From CAZOZZ01 sp965247425 (GTDB taxonomy: Bacteria > Acidobacteriota > Terriglobia > 20CM-2-55-15): DNA of 64,000 nt. The stretch spans positions 5,208,001 through 5,272,000 of the forward strand of contig OZ252023.1 in the NCBI GenBank assembly GCA_965247425.1. The letters are read 5' to 3'. The notes beneath the pieces are model-generated. The model did not search any database and was not told the DNA's origin. It was given only the letters and a program-made list of their open reading frames with translations. Of this stretch, positions 44,948-54,530 are shown piece after piece (positions within the stretch are counted from its first letter, which is position 1; each line of letters begins with the position of its first letter). The position numbers were made by a program, and so were the translations under genes.

Positions 44948-47592
44948 CTAAAACACAACCCGGATCGCCACCAACGGATCCATTCTCGAAGCTCGCAGCG
45001 CAGGAATAGCAACTCCCACCAACGCGATAGCCGCCAGCATTACCGCTGTCCCGGCAAACACCGTTAAATCGAACGGAGTTGCCTCGAAGAGCAAACTCGA
45101 CAAAAGGGTAGATACCCCAGCGGCCGCCGGCAGTCCGATTCCCATTCCCAACGCGGTCATTTTGAATCCCGTGCCAATCTCCTGTCGGAGGATGTCGCCA
45201 CGCGTCGCGCCCAGCGCCAGACGGATGCCGATCTCGTCGGTCCGCTGGCTCACCGCAGACGAAACCAGACCGTATACGCCGATGCCGCCCAGGGCGAGTG
45301 CGAGGACGGCGAAAACGGAAAACAGGATTCCATAGAATCGTGGGCTCTCCAGTGATTGATTGACGATGGCGTCCATCGCGGAAATCCGTGTGATCGGTAG
45401 ATTCGGATCCACAGACTGTACGATCTCCCTCAGTTGGTTCGTCATTCCCGGGACCGTACCAGCGGTCCGCGCGACGATCGTCATGGCGCTGGCCCAGCCG
45501 CTTTGCGAGAGCGGCAGGTAGATTTCGGGAAGTGGCGGCAATCCGAGTGCGGACTGCCGCACGTCGCCGGCGATGCCTATCACGGTGAAGAAACTGCGAC
45601 CGTTCGTTCTATAAAGGGTCTTTCCGAGCGCGTCGTCCCCGGGCCAGAGTTGTCGGGCCAATGAGGCGTTGACGAGACCCACCAGCTCCGAACCCGTCCG
45701 ATCACGGTCGTTGATAGCCCGTCCCCTCAGCACCGGGATGTTCATCGCTTCGAGGTATCCCGGCGTGATGACGCGGTAGCCACTCGACTGACGCGTTTCC
45801 GGGTCGGTGGGATCGATAAAGTAGTTGATGCCGGGTCCGCCCTCGGCAATGGGAAGGAAGTGAATCGCACCGGCTGCCTGGATGCCGGCGACGTTCCTGA
45901 TCCGCTCGAGGATTTGCGAATATAGTACGCGTCGCACGTCTGCATCAATGAACTTCTGCTCCGAAGGCGCGACACGGATCGTCATGACGTTTTCTACGGT
46001 AAAGCCCGCATCGACAACCGTGAGTCTGGCGAAGCTCTTGACCAGCAGTCCCGCCCCGTATGCAAGAACGAGCGCCAGGGCGATCTCTCCGACGACGATT
46101 CCCCTGTTGATGGAGTGGCGATTCGATCCAGCCCCTCGCTGGGCCCGCGCAGCCTTGAACGCGGGATTTTTCGTGCTGTGTAATGCAGGCAGGCTCCCCG
46201 AAAGTACACCGGTGATGAACAGAGCCGCCAGACAGAACAAAAGGACCGAGCCGTCCAGGACAACCGCTTCGGTTCGCGCCAGGCTGGGTGGAAGTACGCC
46301 TACAATAGCCGGCAGGGACATTCGAGCTGCCGCCAGGCCGACCACCGCCGCAGCGGCTGACAGCATCGGGCTCTCTGTCAACAGTTGGCTGGCCAGCCGT
46401 GAACGGCTCGCGCCCAGGGCATGTCTGACAGCCAACTCCCCACGTCGGGCTTCGGTCCGTGCCAGCGCCAGGTTGGCGACGTTGGCACATGCAATCAACA
46501 AGACCAGGCCGACCGCGCCGAGTGTCACGAACATGGCGGGCCGAAGATTTCCAAAGAGGGCGTCCCTGAGGCCGGCCACGCCCTCAAGTGCGATCTGCTC
46601 CCGTGAGTTCTTTAACGATGGGATGACGTTGCCTAGCCGTACCAGTTCATCCTTGAGCTGGCCGGTGGTGGCTCCGGGCGTGAGTCGGCCCACGACACTC
46701 AATTCGCCCATGTTGGTAAAGTTGGGGTCGGAGGGATCTGCGATCAGGGGCGTGAAGACGTCGGCCTGGTAGCCGAACGGTTGGTATTGCGACGGCAACA
46801 CACCGATGACCGTATGCGGCGCTCCGCTGAACGCCCCGGGTACCATTGGGATTGCCGCTGACGTATAGAGATTCACGCGCTGTCCCACCACCGAAGAATC
46901 ACCGCCGAAGTGACTCTGCCACAGCCCGTAACTGATCAAAGCCACCCGTTCCGCACCGGGAACGCCGTCCTGTTTCCCAGCAGAGGTGGGGTCTCGAACA
47001 CGTCGAAGTGATTGGTCGTGACGCCGATTCCGGAAACTTCGTCCGGGGGCTTCCCACCGGCAATGGCGTAGTTGCGGCCCGTGAAGGCCGTCAACTCTGC
47101 AAGTTCCGCAGCCCCCGGTTGCAACTCAGTGAACTGTTGCATCGTTAGCGACACATCGCCGTTCGTGAAGGCCCAGACCAGCCGATCGGCATTCGGGTAC
47201 GGCAGAGGCTCGAAGACGACCGCGTTCACCACGGCGTAGATCACGGTGTTGACGCCCAATCCCAAAGCCAGGGTCGCGACCGCAGCCAGTGTGAAAGCCG
47301 GTGATTTACGGAACGAGCGGACGGCGAAACGCGCGTCTTCCAACAGTTGCATGATGGAGTCCTTTAGTCGGGGCCGAGCCTGTGCTCGTCTTTGTGGGAG
47401 GTGGGGAGACGCGGCATGGAGCCTCGCAGGGAAGCTGAGTGCCTGGACCCAATACCATGCACAAGCTGCAAGTGCCCCGCTCGCCTGGTGACGGGCTCGG
47501 AACAGTTCCTCCAGGTTTGCCACCACATCATCCCGGTCTTCCGGTTCAAGCGTGGCCCTCAACAACCAGCGAGCTGTCTTCGGTGACCTCAT
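44948..47592 (-). pseudogene. ADOP-family ABC permease 2, frameshift and short deletion
   Basis: The ATG at 47592 (ATGA overlap with padR 2) begins an acidobacterial duplicated orphan permease: LLRATLEPEDRDDVVANLEELF leader, DARFAVRSFRKSPAFTLAAVATLALGLG first helix, NTVIYAVVNAVVFEPLPYPN. After VFETPPLLG the frame is lost near 46955; it resumes as QDGVPGAERVALISYGLW and then shows the remaining FtsX units (RTEARRGELAVRHALGASR; QRTDEIGIRLALGATR) to 44948. Compared with the permease at 20863, about ten residues are missing at the break, so this is a small deletion plus frameshift rather than a single lost base. The long 3' frame (46945) has no credible start. Confidence 0.8.
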
Positions 47593-47918
47593 GGTTTCTC
47601 AAACAACGGGTCCAGCCCGTCCCAGAAGTTCTCGAGTGTGCGCCGCGAATCGCGCAGCTTAGCCATCGCCTCGTCCGTGATGTCAAAAATTCGCTTACCC
47701 CGACCGCCCTCGTGCGGGGCTGGACCTTCCTTGGCCGAACTCACAAGCGACCGCTGTTCCAGGCGCCGTAACGCGATGTAGACGGCGGCGGGGGCGACAC
47801 TCTTGCCGCTTCGGCTCTCTATTTCCATCACGATTGGCGCCGAGTAGGCCCTCCCACCCAGCTGCAGGATGGCCAACAGGACTTGATGTTCGAATTCGCC
47901 CAATGATTCTCGTGGCAT
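47589..47918 (-). CDS. PadR-family transcriptional regulator 2
   Basis: 109 residues. Winged-helix PadR features: LGEFEHQVLLAILQLGGRAYSAPIVMEIE, SGKSVAPAAVYIALRRLEQRSLVSS (recognition helix and wing), and C-terminal dimer helix TDEAMAKLRDSRRTLENFWDGL. PadR proteins repress efflux or stress genes and release DNA on binding small ligands. It is translationally coupled to the ADOP permease (ATGA), the standard acidobacterial pairing. A perfect dyad in its promoter suggests self-repression. Confidence 0.9.
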   Translation of the reverse strand: MPRESLGEFEHQVLLAILQLGGRAYSAPIVMEIESRSGKSVAPAAVYIALRRLEQRSLVSSAKEGPAPHEGGRGKRIFDITDEAMAKLRDSRRTLENFWDGLDPLFEKP

Positions 47919-47937
47919 TCAGGCTGCCTCCCAACAA

Positions 47938-47952
47938 ACTAGCGCAGCTAGT
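47938..47952 (-). promoter_or_regulatory. Operator palindrome over the -10 of the padR2-ADOP operon
   Basis: ACTAGC-GCA-GCTAGT is a perfect dyad. The minus-strand -10 candidate TATACT (47950-47955) overlaps one arm, and the start codon of padR 2 is 20 bases away. Bound protein would block the promoter. Confidence 0.55.
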
Positions 47953-48129
47953 ATAGCGGGCACGCGGGCAAAATAGCAATGTTAGGTTGGTCGTAGGACC
48001 GTGGCTCGGACGTAGATTCCCAGCTTCGTCCGTAGCCTCATTGACCCTCATCGGGGCAGTCACATATGATTCCATCATGCCTCACAATTTCCCGAGTGTG
48101 GATTCACCGCCAGTGAAGGTTTGCCGCTC

Positions 48130-48843
48130 GTGAACCCCTGGGAACTGCTTGGCGAGTCGCGTACGCCCGACGGCACCCTGCTCGCACTGACCCGTCGGGA
48201 CCGTCAATATGTCATCCTTGCCGACGGCCAGAGCCTCATGTCCAACTTGATGCACGGTTCCGAGGAGGCCCTTGCCACCATCGGATGCCGTCACCTCGGA
48301 ACGGCCGAGCGGCCGAGTGTTCTGGTGGGCGGTCTGGGCATGGGGTTTACGCTCCGTGCCACGCTGGACGTGCTCGGGGCCGAGGCCGAGGTGGTCGTCG
48401 CGGAGTTGCTGCCCGCCGTCATAGAGTGGAACCGCGGTCCCCTCGGAAAGTTGGCAAACCACCCGCTGAATGATCGCCGCGTGACCCTCGTCGTGGGTGA
48501 CGTCGCCGACACGTTGAAGTCCAGCCACAACCGGTTCAACGCGGTGCTTCTCGACGTCGACAACGGTCCCGACGCGTTTACGGCTCCAACCAATACCCTT
48601 CTCTACAGCGACGCCGGCCTCGCGGCGATCCGGGGGGCCCTTACCCGCGATGGTGTGGTCGGTGTCTGGTCCGCTCGTCCCGATCGGAAGTTCGAGCAGC
48701 GGTTGCGGTACGGCGGCTTCGACGTGGACGTGGAACGCGTGCGCGCACGTCTCGACAAGGGAGGTCCGCGGCACACGATATTCTTCGGCCGAAAGCGCCA
48801 AGGTTACTTCGTTCGCGAATCCAGCTCGTCCCAGCGGGCGTAG
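48130..48843 (+). CDS. Spermidine-synthase-like protein (methyltransferase fold)
   Basis: 237 residues from GTG 48130 (GAAGG ten bases upstream; TTG 48121 is too close to it). SPEE-like features: SEEALATIGC, VLVGGLGMGFTLRATL (nucleotide-binding glycine loop), VVVAELLPAVIEWNR, VVGDVADTL and FNAVLLDVDNGPDAFT. The polyamine-synthase HDE motif (GGxDGxxxRE) is replaced, so aminopropyl transfer is not assured; many bacterial members of this branch have unknown substrates. The 3' end overlaps the convergent uup gene by 40 bases. Confidence 0.75.
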   Translation: MNPWELLGESRTPDGTLLALTRRDRQYVILADGQSLMSNLMHGSEEALATIGCRHLGTAERPSVLVGGLGMGFTLRATLDVLGAEAEVVVAELLPAVIEWNRGPLGKLANHPLNDRRVTLVVGDVADTLKSSHNRFNAVLLDVDNGPDAFTAPTNTLLYSDAGLAAIRGALTRDGVVGVWSARPDRKFEQRLRYGGFDVDVERVRARLDKGGPRHTIFFGRKRQGYFVRESSSSQRA

Positions 48844-50615
48844 GAGCCGGCCAGCTCGTTCTCCAGCTCGTCGCTGCGTACGAGTGCCGCGCGGATTTCG
48901 TCCGCGCTTTCCTTGTAGAAGTCCGGCCTCGAGATCCTCTCGCCCAGTTCCCGCTGCTCGGACTCGAGTGCTTCGATCGTCGCCGGTAGCTGATCGAGGT
49001 CCCGCTGTTCGTTGAACGACAACTTCTTGGGTCGCCCCTCTCCCGTCTCCTTCGGTCTTTTTCGCGCGCCACTGCCCCGCTTTCCCGCGGTGTCCGATTT
49101 CGAAATCACTTTATCGGCGTCGCGCTGCCGCACCCAATCCCCGTAGCCGCCGACGTACTCCTTCACGCAGCCGTCGCCCTCGAACACGAGCGTACTGGTG
49201 ACGACGTTGTCGAGGAAGGCCCGGTCGTGGCTGACGAGGAGAAGCGTTCCCGGCCACCGGACCAGTTGCTGTTCGAGCAGTTCCAGCGTTTCCAGATCGA
49301 GATCGTTAGTGGGTTCATCCAGGACGAGCACGTTCGCCGGCCGCGTAAACAACCGTGCCAGTAGCAGCCTGTTACGCTCGCCGCCCGACAGCGCCTTCAC
49401 CGGGGAACCGGCCCGCTCCTTTGAAAACAGAAAGTCGGCCAGATACGCGTGAACGTGTCGCGTCAGTCCGTTCGCCGTCACCGTGTCGTTCCCCTCGCCC
49501 ACGGTGTCGAACACTGTTCGCTCCGGATCGAGTTGTTCCCGTTGCTGGTCGTAGTAGGCGATCTGCACGTTGGTACCGTGGCGCACGTTCCCCAGATCCG
49601 GTGAGAGTTCACCGAGGAGCACCCGCAGCAGCGTTGTCTTGCCGGCGCCGTTCGGACCGATGAGGCCGATGCGATCGCCGCGGATCACCCGGCCCGAGAA
49701 GTCGCGGATGACCGGTCGGTCGCCGAAACTCTTGGAAATCCCCTTGGATTCGAATACCAGTTTGCCGGACTGTACGGCCTGCGCCACCTCGATCCGCACG
49801 TTGCCCATCTGCTCACGCCGTGCCGCCCGCGCGGCGCGCATCGCCTCGAGGGCCTTGACGCGTCCCTCATTCCTGGTGCGCCGCGCCTTGATCCCCTGTC
49901 GCACCCACACTTCTTCTTCCGACAGCTTCTTGTCGAACTTGGCCGCGAGCGCCTGTTCGTTGACCAGAGCACTTTCCTTCCGTTCGAGATACGTCGCGTA
50001 ATTCCCGGGCCAGGAAGTCAGCCGGCCCCGATCCAGTTCGATGATCCGCGTGGCCAGCCGTGCCAGAAACGCGCGGTCGTGCGTGACGAACATCACCGCG
50101 CCGGCGTACTCGGCGAGAAAAGCTTCAAGCCACTGAATCGCCTCGATGTCCAGGTGGTTCGTCGGTTCGTCGAGCAGCAGCAGGTCCGGCTGTCCCACCA
50201 GGGCCCGTGCCAGCAGCACTCGACGACGCCATCCACCCGACAGCGTATCGACGATCGTCTCCGCCGTCAGCTTGAGGCGCGACAGGATCATGTCCACGTG
50301 GTGTTCGCGGAGCCAGGCTTCGTCTTCTTCGAGATGATGGGTGTGTCCTTCGGCGACAACTTCGAAGACCGGCCGGTTCGCTCGAAGAGGAACATCCTGC
50401 TCGAGCATCGCGACGCGGAGCGCGCGCTGGCGCCACACGCTGCCGGTGTCTAGGGCGACGTCTCCACCGAGGATCTTCAGCAGGGTGGACTTGCCCATCC
50501 CGTTGCGTCCGATCAGCGCAACGTGCTCGCGGGCCTCGATCTGTAAAGCGACGTTGTCGAGGACAGGAAGATGTCCGAACGCGATCGACGCGCCCTCGAG
50601 GGTCACCAGGGGCAT
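48804..50615 (-). CDS. uup: ABC-F ATPase, Uup type
   Basis: 603 residues from ATG 50615. Two ABC domains without membrane segments: Walker A GRNGMGKST and GPNGAGKTT, signatures LSGGWRRRVLLA and LSGGERNRLLLA, Walker B LLLLDEPTNHLD and VLVLDEPTNDLD. The linker has the ABC-F KARRTRNEGRVKALE region. The C-terminal extension KKLSFNEQRDLDQLPATIEALESEQ is the Uup coiled-coil DNA-binding tail, which separates it from EttA. It acts on ribosomes or branched DNA; loss raises transposon excision in E. coli. The frame extends to 50744, but the added 43 residues are arginine-rich and non-conserved. Confidence 0.9.
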   Translation of the reverse strand: MPLVTLEGASIAFGHLPVLDNVALQIEAREHVALIGRNGMGKSTLLKILGGDVALDTGSVWRQRALRVAMLEQDVPLRANRPVFEVVAEGHTHHLEEDEAWLREHHVDMILSRLKLTAETIVDTLSGGWRRRVLLARALVGQPDLLLLDEPTNHLDIEAIQWLEAFLAEYAGAVMFVTHDRAFLARLATRIIELDRGRLTSWPGNYATYLERKESALVNEQALAAKFDKKLSEEEVWVRQGIKARRTRNEGRVKALEAMRAARAARREQMGNVRIEVAQAVQSGKLVFESKGISKSFGDRPVIRDFSGRVIRGDRIGLIGPNGAGKTTLLRVLLGELSPDLGNVRHGTNVQIAYYDQQREQLDPERTVFDTVGEGNDTVTANGLTRHVHAYLADFLFSKERAGSPVKALSGGERNRLLLARLFTRPANVLVLDEPTNDLDLETLELLEQQLVRWPGTLLLVSHDRAFLDNVVTSTLVFEGDGCVKEYVGGYGDWVRQRDADKVISKSDTAGKRGSGARKRPKETGEGRPKKLSFNEQRDLDQLPATIEALESEQRELGERISRPDFYKESADEIRAALVRSDELENELAGSYARWDELDSRTK

Positions 50616-50794
50616 CTGTTCAACCTGTTTACGACGATCTTTCGAGGGGCGTCCCGGGCGACCCCGTCGAATGTTGGCAATGGGAATCCCGGCCCTTTCA
50701 TAGATAGTCAGTATAATTGAGCGATGATTCATCGTCCCACCCACATCGGAGCCGTCTTCCCGGTGACCATTCTTTTCCTGTTGGAGCTCTAGTG

Positions 50795-51439
50795 GTGGAC
50801 TTACTGAACCCGGTCGAAGTGCGTGTCCTCGGCGCGCTGATTGAAAAGGCGATCACGACTCCGGACAATTATCCGCTGTCCCTGAACGCCCTGACGAATG
50901 CATGTAACCAGTCGTCAAACCGCGATCCCGTGGTGCGCTACGACGACCAGAAGGTCGCTGACGCCATCGAAACCCTGCGCCGGGGAAACCTGCTCCATAT
51001 CGTCCACCGTAGCGATTCGCGTGTCACCCGGTATAGACAAGTGGTCGACGAAACCTGGGGTCTGGATTCCGCCGCGACCGCGGTTATGGACGTCCTCATG
51101 TTGCGAGGACCGCAGACCGTCGGTGAGGTCCGGACACGCAGCATGAGATTGCACGACTTCCGGAGCCTGGGTGAGGTGGAATCGACCCTGAACGCGTTGA
51201 TCGCCCGGGAGCCCGATGGGTTTGTATCACGTCTTCCGCGGCAGACCGGACAGAAGGAAGTGCGCTACGTCCATCGACTGGGCGGTGAGGTACCGCCCGA
51301 GTTGGAGGCGTCCGAAGACCTGGACCTTCCGGATCCGGGCGAACGCCTGACCCGGCTCGAGGACACGATTGGGGAATTGCGCGACCATTTGGAAGAGCTT
51401 CAGAAGCAGTTCGAGCAGTTTCGGAAACAGTTCGAGTAG
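50795..51439 (+). CDS. yceH: YceH family protein (DUF480)
   Basis: 214 residues from GTG 50795, eight bases after GGAG. The family start LNPVEVRVLGALIEKAITTPDNYPLSLNALTNACNQ is complete, followed by SNRDPVV and two winged-helix units (VMDVLMLRGPQTVGEVRTRS; LPRQTGQKEVRYVHRLGG). The C-terminal 40 residues form a glutamine-rich coiled coil (LRDHLEELQKQFEQFRKQFE). Function is unknown; the fold suggests DNA binding. Four bases separate it from hrpB. Confidence 0.92.
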   Translation: MDLLNPVEVRVLGALIEKAITTPDNYPLSLNALTNACNQSSNRDPVVRYDDQKVADAIETLRRGNLLHIVHRSDSRVTRYRQVVDETWGLDSAATAVMDVLMLRGPQTVGEVRTRSMRLHDFRSLGEVESTLNALIAREPDGFVSRLPRQTGQKEVRYVHRLGGEVPPELEASEDLDLPDPGERLTRLEDTIGELRDHLEELQKQFEQFRKQFE

Positions 51440-51442
51440 GGC

Positions 51443-54007
51443 ATGCCCGCGCGCCTTCCCATCTACGGCCTCGAAGACGAGATCATTGCCCAACTGGCCG
51501 CCACCCGTCGGCTCGTGCTCCAGGCCCCGACCGGTTCGGGCAAGTCGACGCAAGTGCCGCAGATGCTGCTTCGCCACGGGTTGGCCGGCGATGGCCGCAT
51601 CGTAACGCTGCAGCCCCGCCGGCTTGCCGCACGCCTGCTCGCCAGGCGCGTCGCCGAGGAGATGAAAGTGGAACTGGGACGCGAGGTGGGATACCAGGTC
51701 CGCTTCGAGAACCATACCAGCGACCACACCCGGATCCAGTTCGAGACAGAGGGCATTCTGCTTCGGCAATGGATTGCGGACCCGACACTTTCCGGCATCC
51801 AGGCCGTTATCTTTGACGAATTTCACGAACGGCATCTTTATGGCGACATCACGCTGGCCCACGCGCTGGACATCAAGGAGCGGATCCGTCCGGACCTGTT
51901 GATCGTGGTCATGTCGGCGACCCTCGATTCGGACGTTCTTAAGAAATATCTCGATCCGTGCGCCGTCCTGCGGTCTGCCGGGCGGTTCTTTCCGGTCGAG
52001 GTCGAGTATCTGCCCCGCCGGGCAGGCAAGAACCAACCTCCGGTCTGGACTCTGGCTGCCGATGCGTTCAGCCACGCCGTCCGAAGTGGCGTGGCTGGAG
52101 ATGTCCTAGTGTTCATGCCGGGTGGTTACGAGATCCGGCGAACCCTGGAGGCCATCGGAAATCTGCCGGAGTCGAAGGGGTACATCCTGTTGCCCTTGTA
52201 CGGCGAGTTGCCGCCCGCCGAGCAGGACGCTGCGGTGTCCACCTACGATCTGCCCAAAGTGGTCGTAGCGACCAACGTGGCCGAAACCTCGATCACGATC
52301 GATGGCATCCGCCTCGTTATCGATAGCGGCCTGGCACGCATCCCACGCTACGATCCCCACCGCGGCATCAACTCGCTGCTGGTCGAAAAGATCAGCTGGT
52401 CCAGCGCCGATCAACGGACCGGGCGGGCGGGCCGGACGGCGCCGGGGCGCTCGATCCGCCTCTGGTCCGAGTCCGAGCACGCCGAGCGGGCCCGGTCCGA
52501 CCAGCCCGAGGTCCGCAGGCTCGACCTGGCCGAGGTAGTCCTGACCCTCAAAGCGGCTGGCGTCGACGACCTCCACGACTTTCGCTGGCTGGAGGCGCCG
52601 AACGATGCCGCGCTCGTTCATGCGGAGCAACTCCTGCTCGATCTGGGCGGGTTGTACCGTCCGGGCCGAGCGGAGGCCGGGTCGGGAACCTCGACCATAA
52701 CGGATCTGGGGCGGCGCATGCTTGCCTTCCCGGTGCACCCGCGCTATTCCCGGATGCTCCTGGCGGCCCAGGAATACGGATGCGTCCGCAAGGCCTGCCT
52801 GGTGGCGGCGCTGACCCAGGGTCGGGACCTGATGCTGCGGAGTCCTGGCAAGGACGTGGAATCCCAGAGGGAAGAGATGTTCGGCGAAGCGCCCGGGTCC
52901 GATGTCGGGGTCCTCATCGGAGCGTGGGAGTACGCTTCGCACGTCCGGTTCGACGAGGGTACGCTCCGCAACCTCGGTATCCACGCTGTCACGGCGCGGC
53001 AGGTTGGTCCGCTGCTGGAGCAATTCCTGAGGATCGCCCGGGACCAGGGCCTTGACGTGACCGAACAAGGGGATCGTGGAGATGCCCTCTGGAAATGCAT
53101 CCTGATCGGCTTCAGTGACCGTGTCGCCCGGCGCCTGGACGAGGGAACCCTACGGTGCGAACTCGTGCACGGGGGCCGCGGGTCTCTGGCGCGTGAGAGT
53201 AAAGTCCGGGATAGTCCGCTCCTGGTTGCTGCGGAGATTCGGGAGGTCGGTGGAAGGGGGGGCAACGTCCAGACGATCCTGTCCCTGGCCAGCGGGATCA
53301 AAAGCGAGTGGCTGCGTGAACTATTTCCCGCTGAAATGCAGTCCGAAGTTCGGGGAAGTTTCGACACCATGACCCGTCGCGTTCGGGCTGATGCCGTCGT
53401 TGTTTTCAGAGACCTTGTCGTAGAGGCGCGGTCCTTAGCCCCACCTCCCGTGGACCTTGCGGCCCGCGTCCTGGCCGAGGAGGTCGTGGCCGGACGATTG
53501 GGGTTGCCAAAGTGGGATCACGCCGTCACGCAGTGGATCCTGAGACTGAACTTGCTGGCCGAGTGGTGCCCGGACCTCGAGCTGCCGCCGATCCATGACG
53601 AGGACCGACAGCACATCGTCGAGCAGTTGTGCCTGGGCGCCACCAGCTATAAGGAGATCAAGAACAGGAGTGTCGGCCCGGTCGTCCAGGCCTGGCTCTC
53701 GGCGCCTCAGAGAGAGCTCGTCGATCGCTATGCGCCCCAGAGGGTCCGGCTGTCGAACGGCAAGACGCCCCGGGTGACATATAACGAAGCGAGCCCGCCG
53801 TACATCTCGTTGCGTATCCAGGAACTCTTCGACGTCGAAGAGGGGCCCGTGATCGCGATGGGGCGTTTGCCGCTCAACGTCCACATTCTGGCGCCCAGCA
53901 TGAGGCCGGTTCAGGTCACCAAAGATCTGGCTAACTTCTGGCGGGAGCACTATCCCGGGATCAAGTCCGAGCTAAGGCGAAAGTATCCGAAGCACGAATG
54001 GCGGTGA
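51443..54007 (+). CDS. hrpB: ATP-dependent helicase HrpB
   Basis: 854 residues, normal for HrpB, a DEAH-type RNA helicase. Motif I APTGSGKST (residue 28), Ia LQPRRLAAR, motif II DEFHER (DEFH variant seen in HrpB), motif III SATLDS, motif V VVATNVAETSITIDGI, motif VI QRTGRAGRTAPG. The C-terminal HrpB-specific domain follows (LNLLAEWCPDLELPPI; HVLAPS-like NVHILAPSMRPVQVTKDLANFW). ATG 51443 is four bases after the yceH stop, so the two genes are probably co-transcribed. The cellular RNA target is unknown. Confidence 0.94.
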   Translation: MPARLPIYGLEDEIIAQLAATRRLVLQAPTGSGKSTQVPQMLLRHGLAGDGRIVTLQPRRLAARLLARRVAEEMKVELGREVGYQVRFENHTSDHTRIQFETEGILLRQWIADPTLSGIQAVIFDEFHERHLYGDITLAHALDIKERIRPDLLIVVMSATLDSDVLKKYLDPCAVLRSAGRFFPVEVEYLPRRAGKNQPPVWTLAADAFSHAVRSGVAGDVLVFMPGGYEIRRTLEAIGNLPESKGYILLPLYGELPPAEQDAAVSTYDLPKVVVATNVAETSITIDGIRLVIDSGLARIPRYDPHRGINSLLVEKISWSSADQRTGRAGRTAPGRSIRLWSESEHAERARSDQPEVRRLDLAEVVLTLKAAGVDDLHDFRWLEAPNDAALVHAEQLLLDLGGLYRPGRAEAGSGTSTITDLGRRMLAFPVHPRYSRMLLAAQEYGCVRKACLVAALTQGRDLMLRSPGKDVESQREEMFGEAPGSDVGVLIGAWEYASHVRFDEGTLRNLGIHAVTARQVGPLLEQFLRIARDQGLDVTEQGDRGDALWKCILIGFSDRVARRLDEGTLRCELVHGGRGSLARESKVRDSPLLVAAEIREVGGRGGNVQTILSLASGIKSEWLRELFPAEMQSEVRGSFDTMTRRVRADAVVVFRDLVVEARSLAPPPVDLAARVLAEEVVAGRLGLPKWDHAVTQWILRLNLLAEWCPDLELPPIHDEDRQHIVEQLCLGATSYKEIKNRSVGPVVQAWLSAPQRELVDRYAPQRVRLSNGKTPRVTYNEASPPYISLRIQELFDVEEGPVIAMGRLPLNVHILAPSMRPVQVTKDLANFWREHYPGIKSELRRKYPKHEWR

Positions 54008-54064
54008 TGGACAGACCGGCAAGTGAAAGAAACCAGCCTTTCCAAGTGCTATCCTTGTCCCTAC

Positions 54065-54151
54065 GGAGGAATGGCCGAGCGGTCGAAGGCGGTGGTCTTG
54101 AAAACCACTGTACCCGGAAGGGTACCTGGGGTTCGAATCCCCATTCCTCCG
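54065..54151 (+). tRNA. tRNA-Ser (anticodon TGA)
   Basis: 87 bases. Acceptor arms GGAGGAA (54065-54071) and TTCCTCC (54144-54150) pair, with discriminator G. Anticodon stem GTGGT/ACCAC carries loop CTTGAAA, anticodon TGA, reading UCA codons. The long variable arm (TACCC-GGAA-GGGTA) marks a class II tRNA. T-arm GGTTCGAATCC is standard. CCA is not encoded. A run of seven T follows at once and may end transcription. Confidence 0.96.
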
Positions 54152-54272
54152 CTTTTTTTCTTTAGTTTAGGGTGGGTGTGGTCTTAAAGATGGTTCAGCT
54201 CAGAAACGTCCTCGAGTTGCGAGGCGTTCTCTGTGAGTGCCCCTGCCGGGCTCACGTCGCGCTCCGCATGCC

Positions 54273-54489
54273 ATGACTGCAGACGAGGCGCATGAGGCCA
54301 TCACGCGTCACTTACAGCGAATCGATCAAGCCGAATGCATCTTCGTGTTCAACAAAGACGGCTACGCCGGGAACAGCGTCGTGATGGAAACCGGTCTACG
54401 CGCTTGCCCCCATCCAAGACGAGTTCCTGATGCCCCTCGTCCGTACCGTCGTCAGCATTGAGGAGTTTCTCGAACTCGTGCATCCATAA
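54273..54489 (+). pseudogene. Remnant of a nucleoside 2-deoxyribosyltransferase-like gene
   Basis: MTADEAHEAITRHLQRIDQAE leads to CIFVFNKDGYAGNSVVMETG, typical of the nucleoside deoxyribosyltransferase-like/TIR-like fold (NKxGYxGxSVxxE). Then the match shifts frame to VYALAPIQDEFLMPLVRTVV and VSIEEFLELVHP with a stop at 54489. About ten residues that normally join these parts are missing, and the protein lacks its N-terminus. It is a decayed fragment next to tRNA-Ser. Confidence 0.65.
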
Positions 54490-54530
54490 GACATGCACGG
54501 GGCCCGCCGTTTTACGACGTCACCATCCTT

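Noticed and set aside
54065..54151. tRNA-Ser as attachment site of an integrative element
   Set aside because: I found no integrase and no repeat of the tRNA 3' end downstream.
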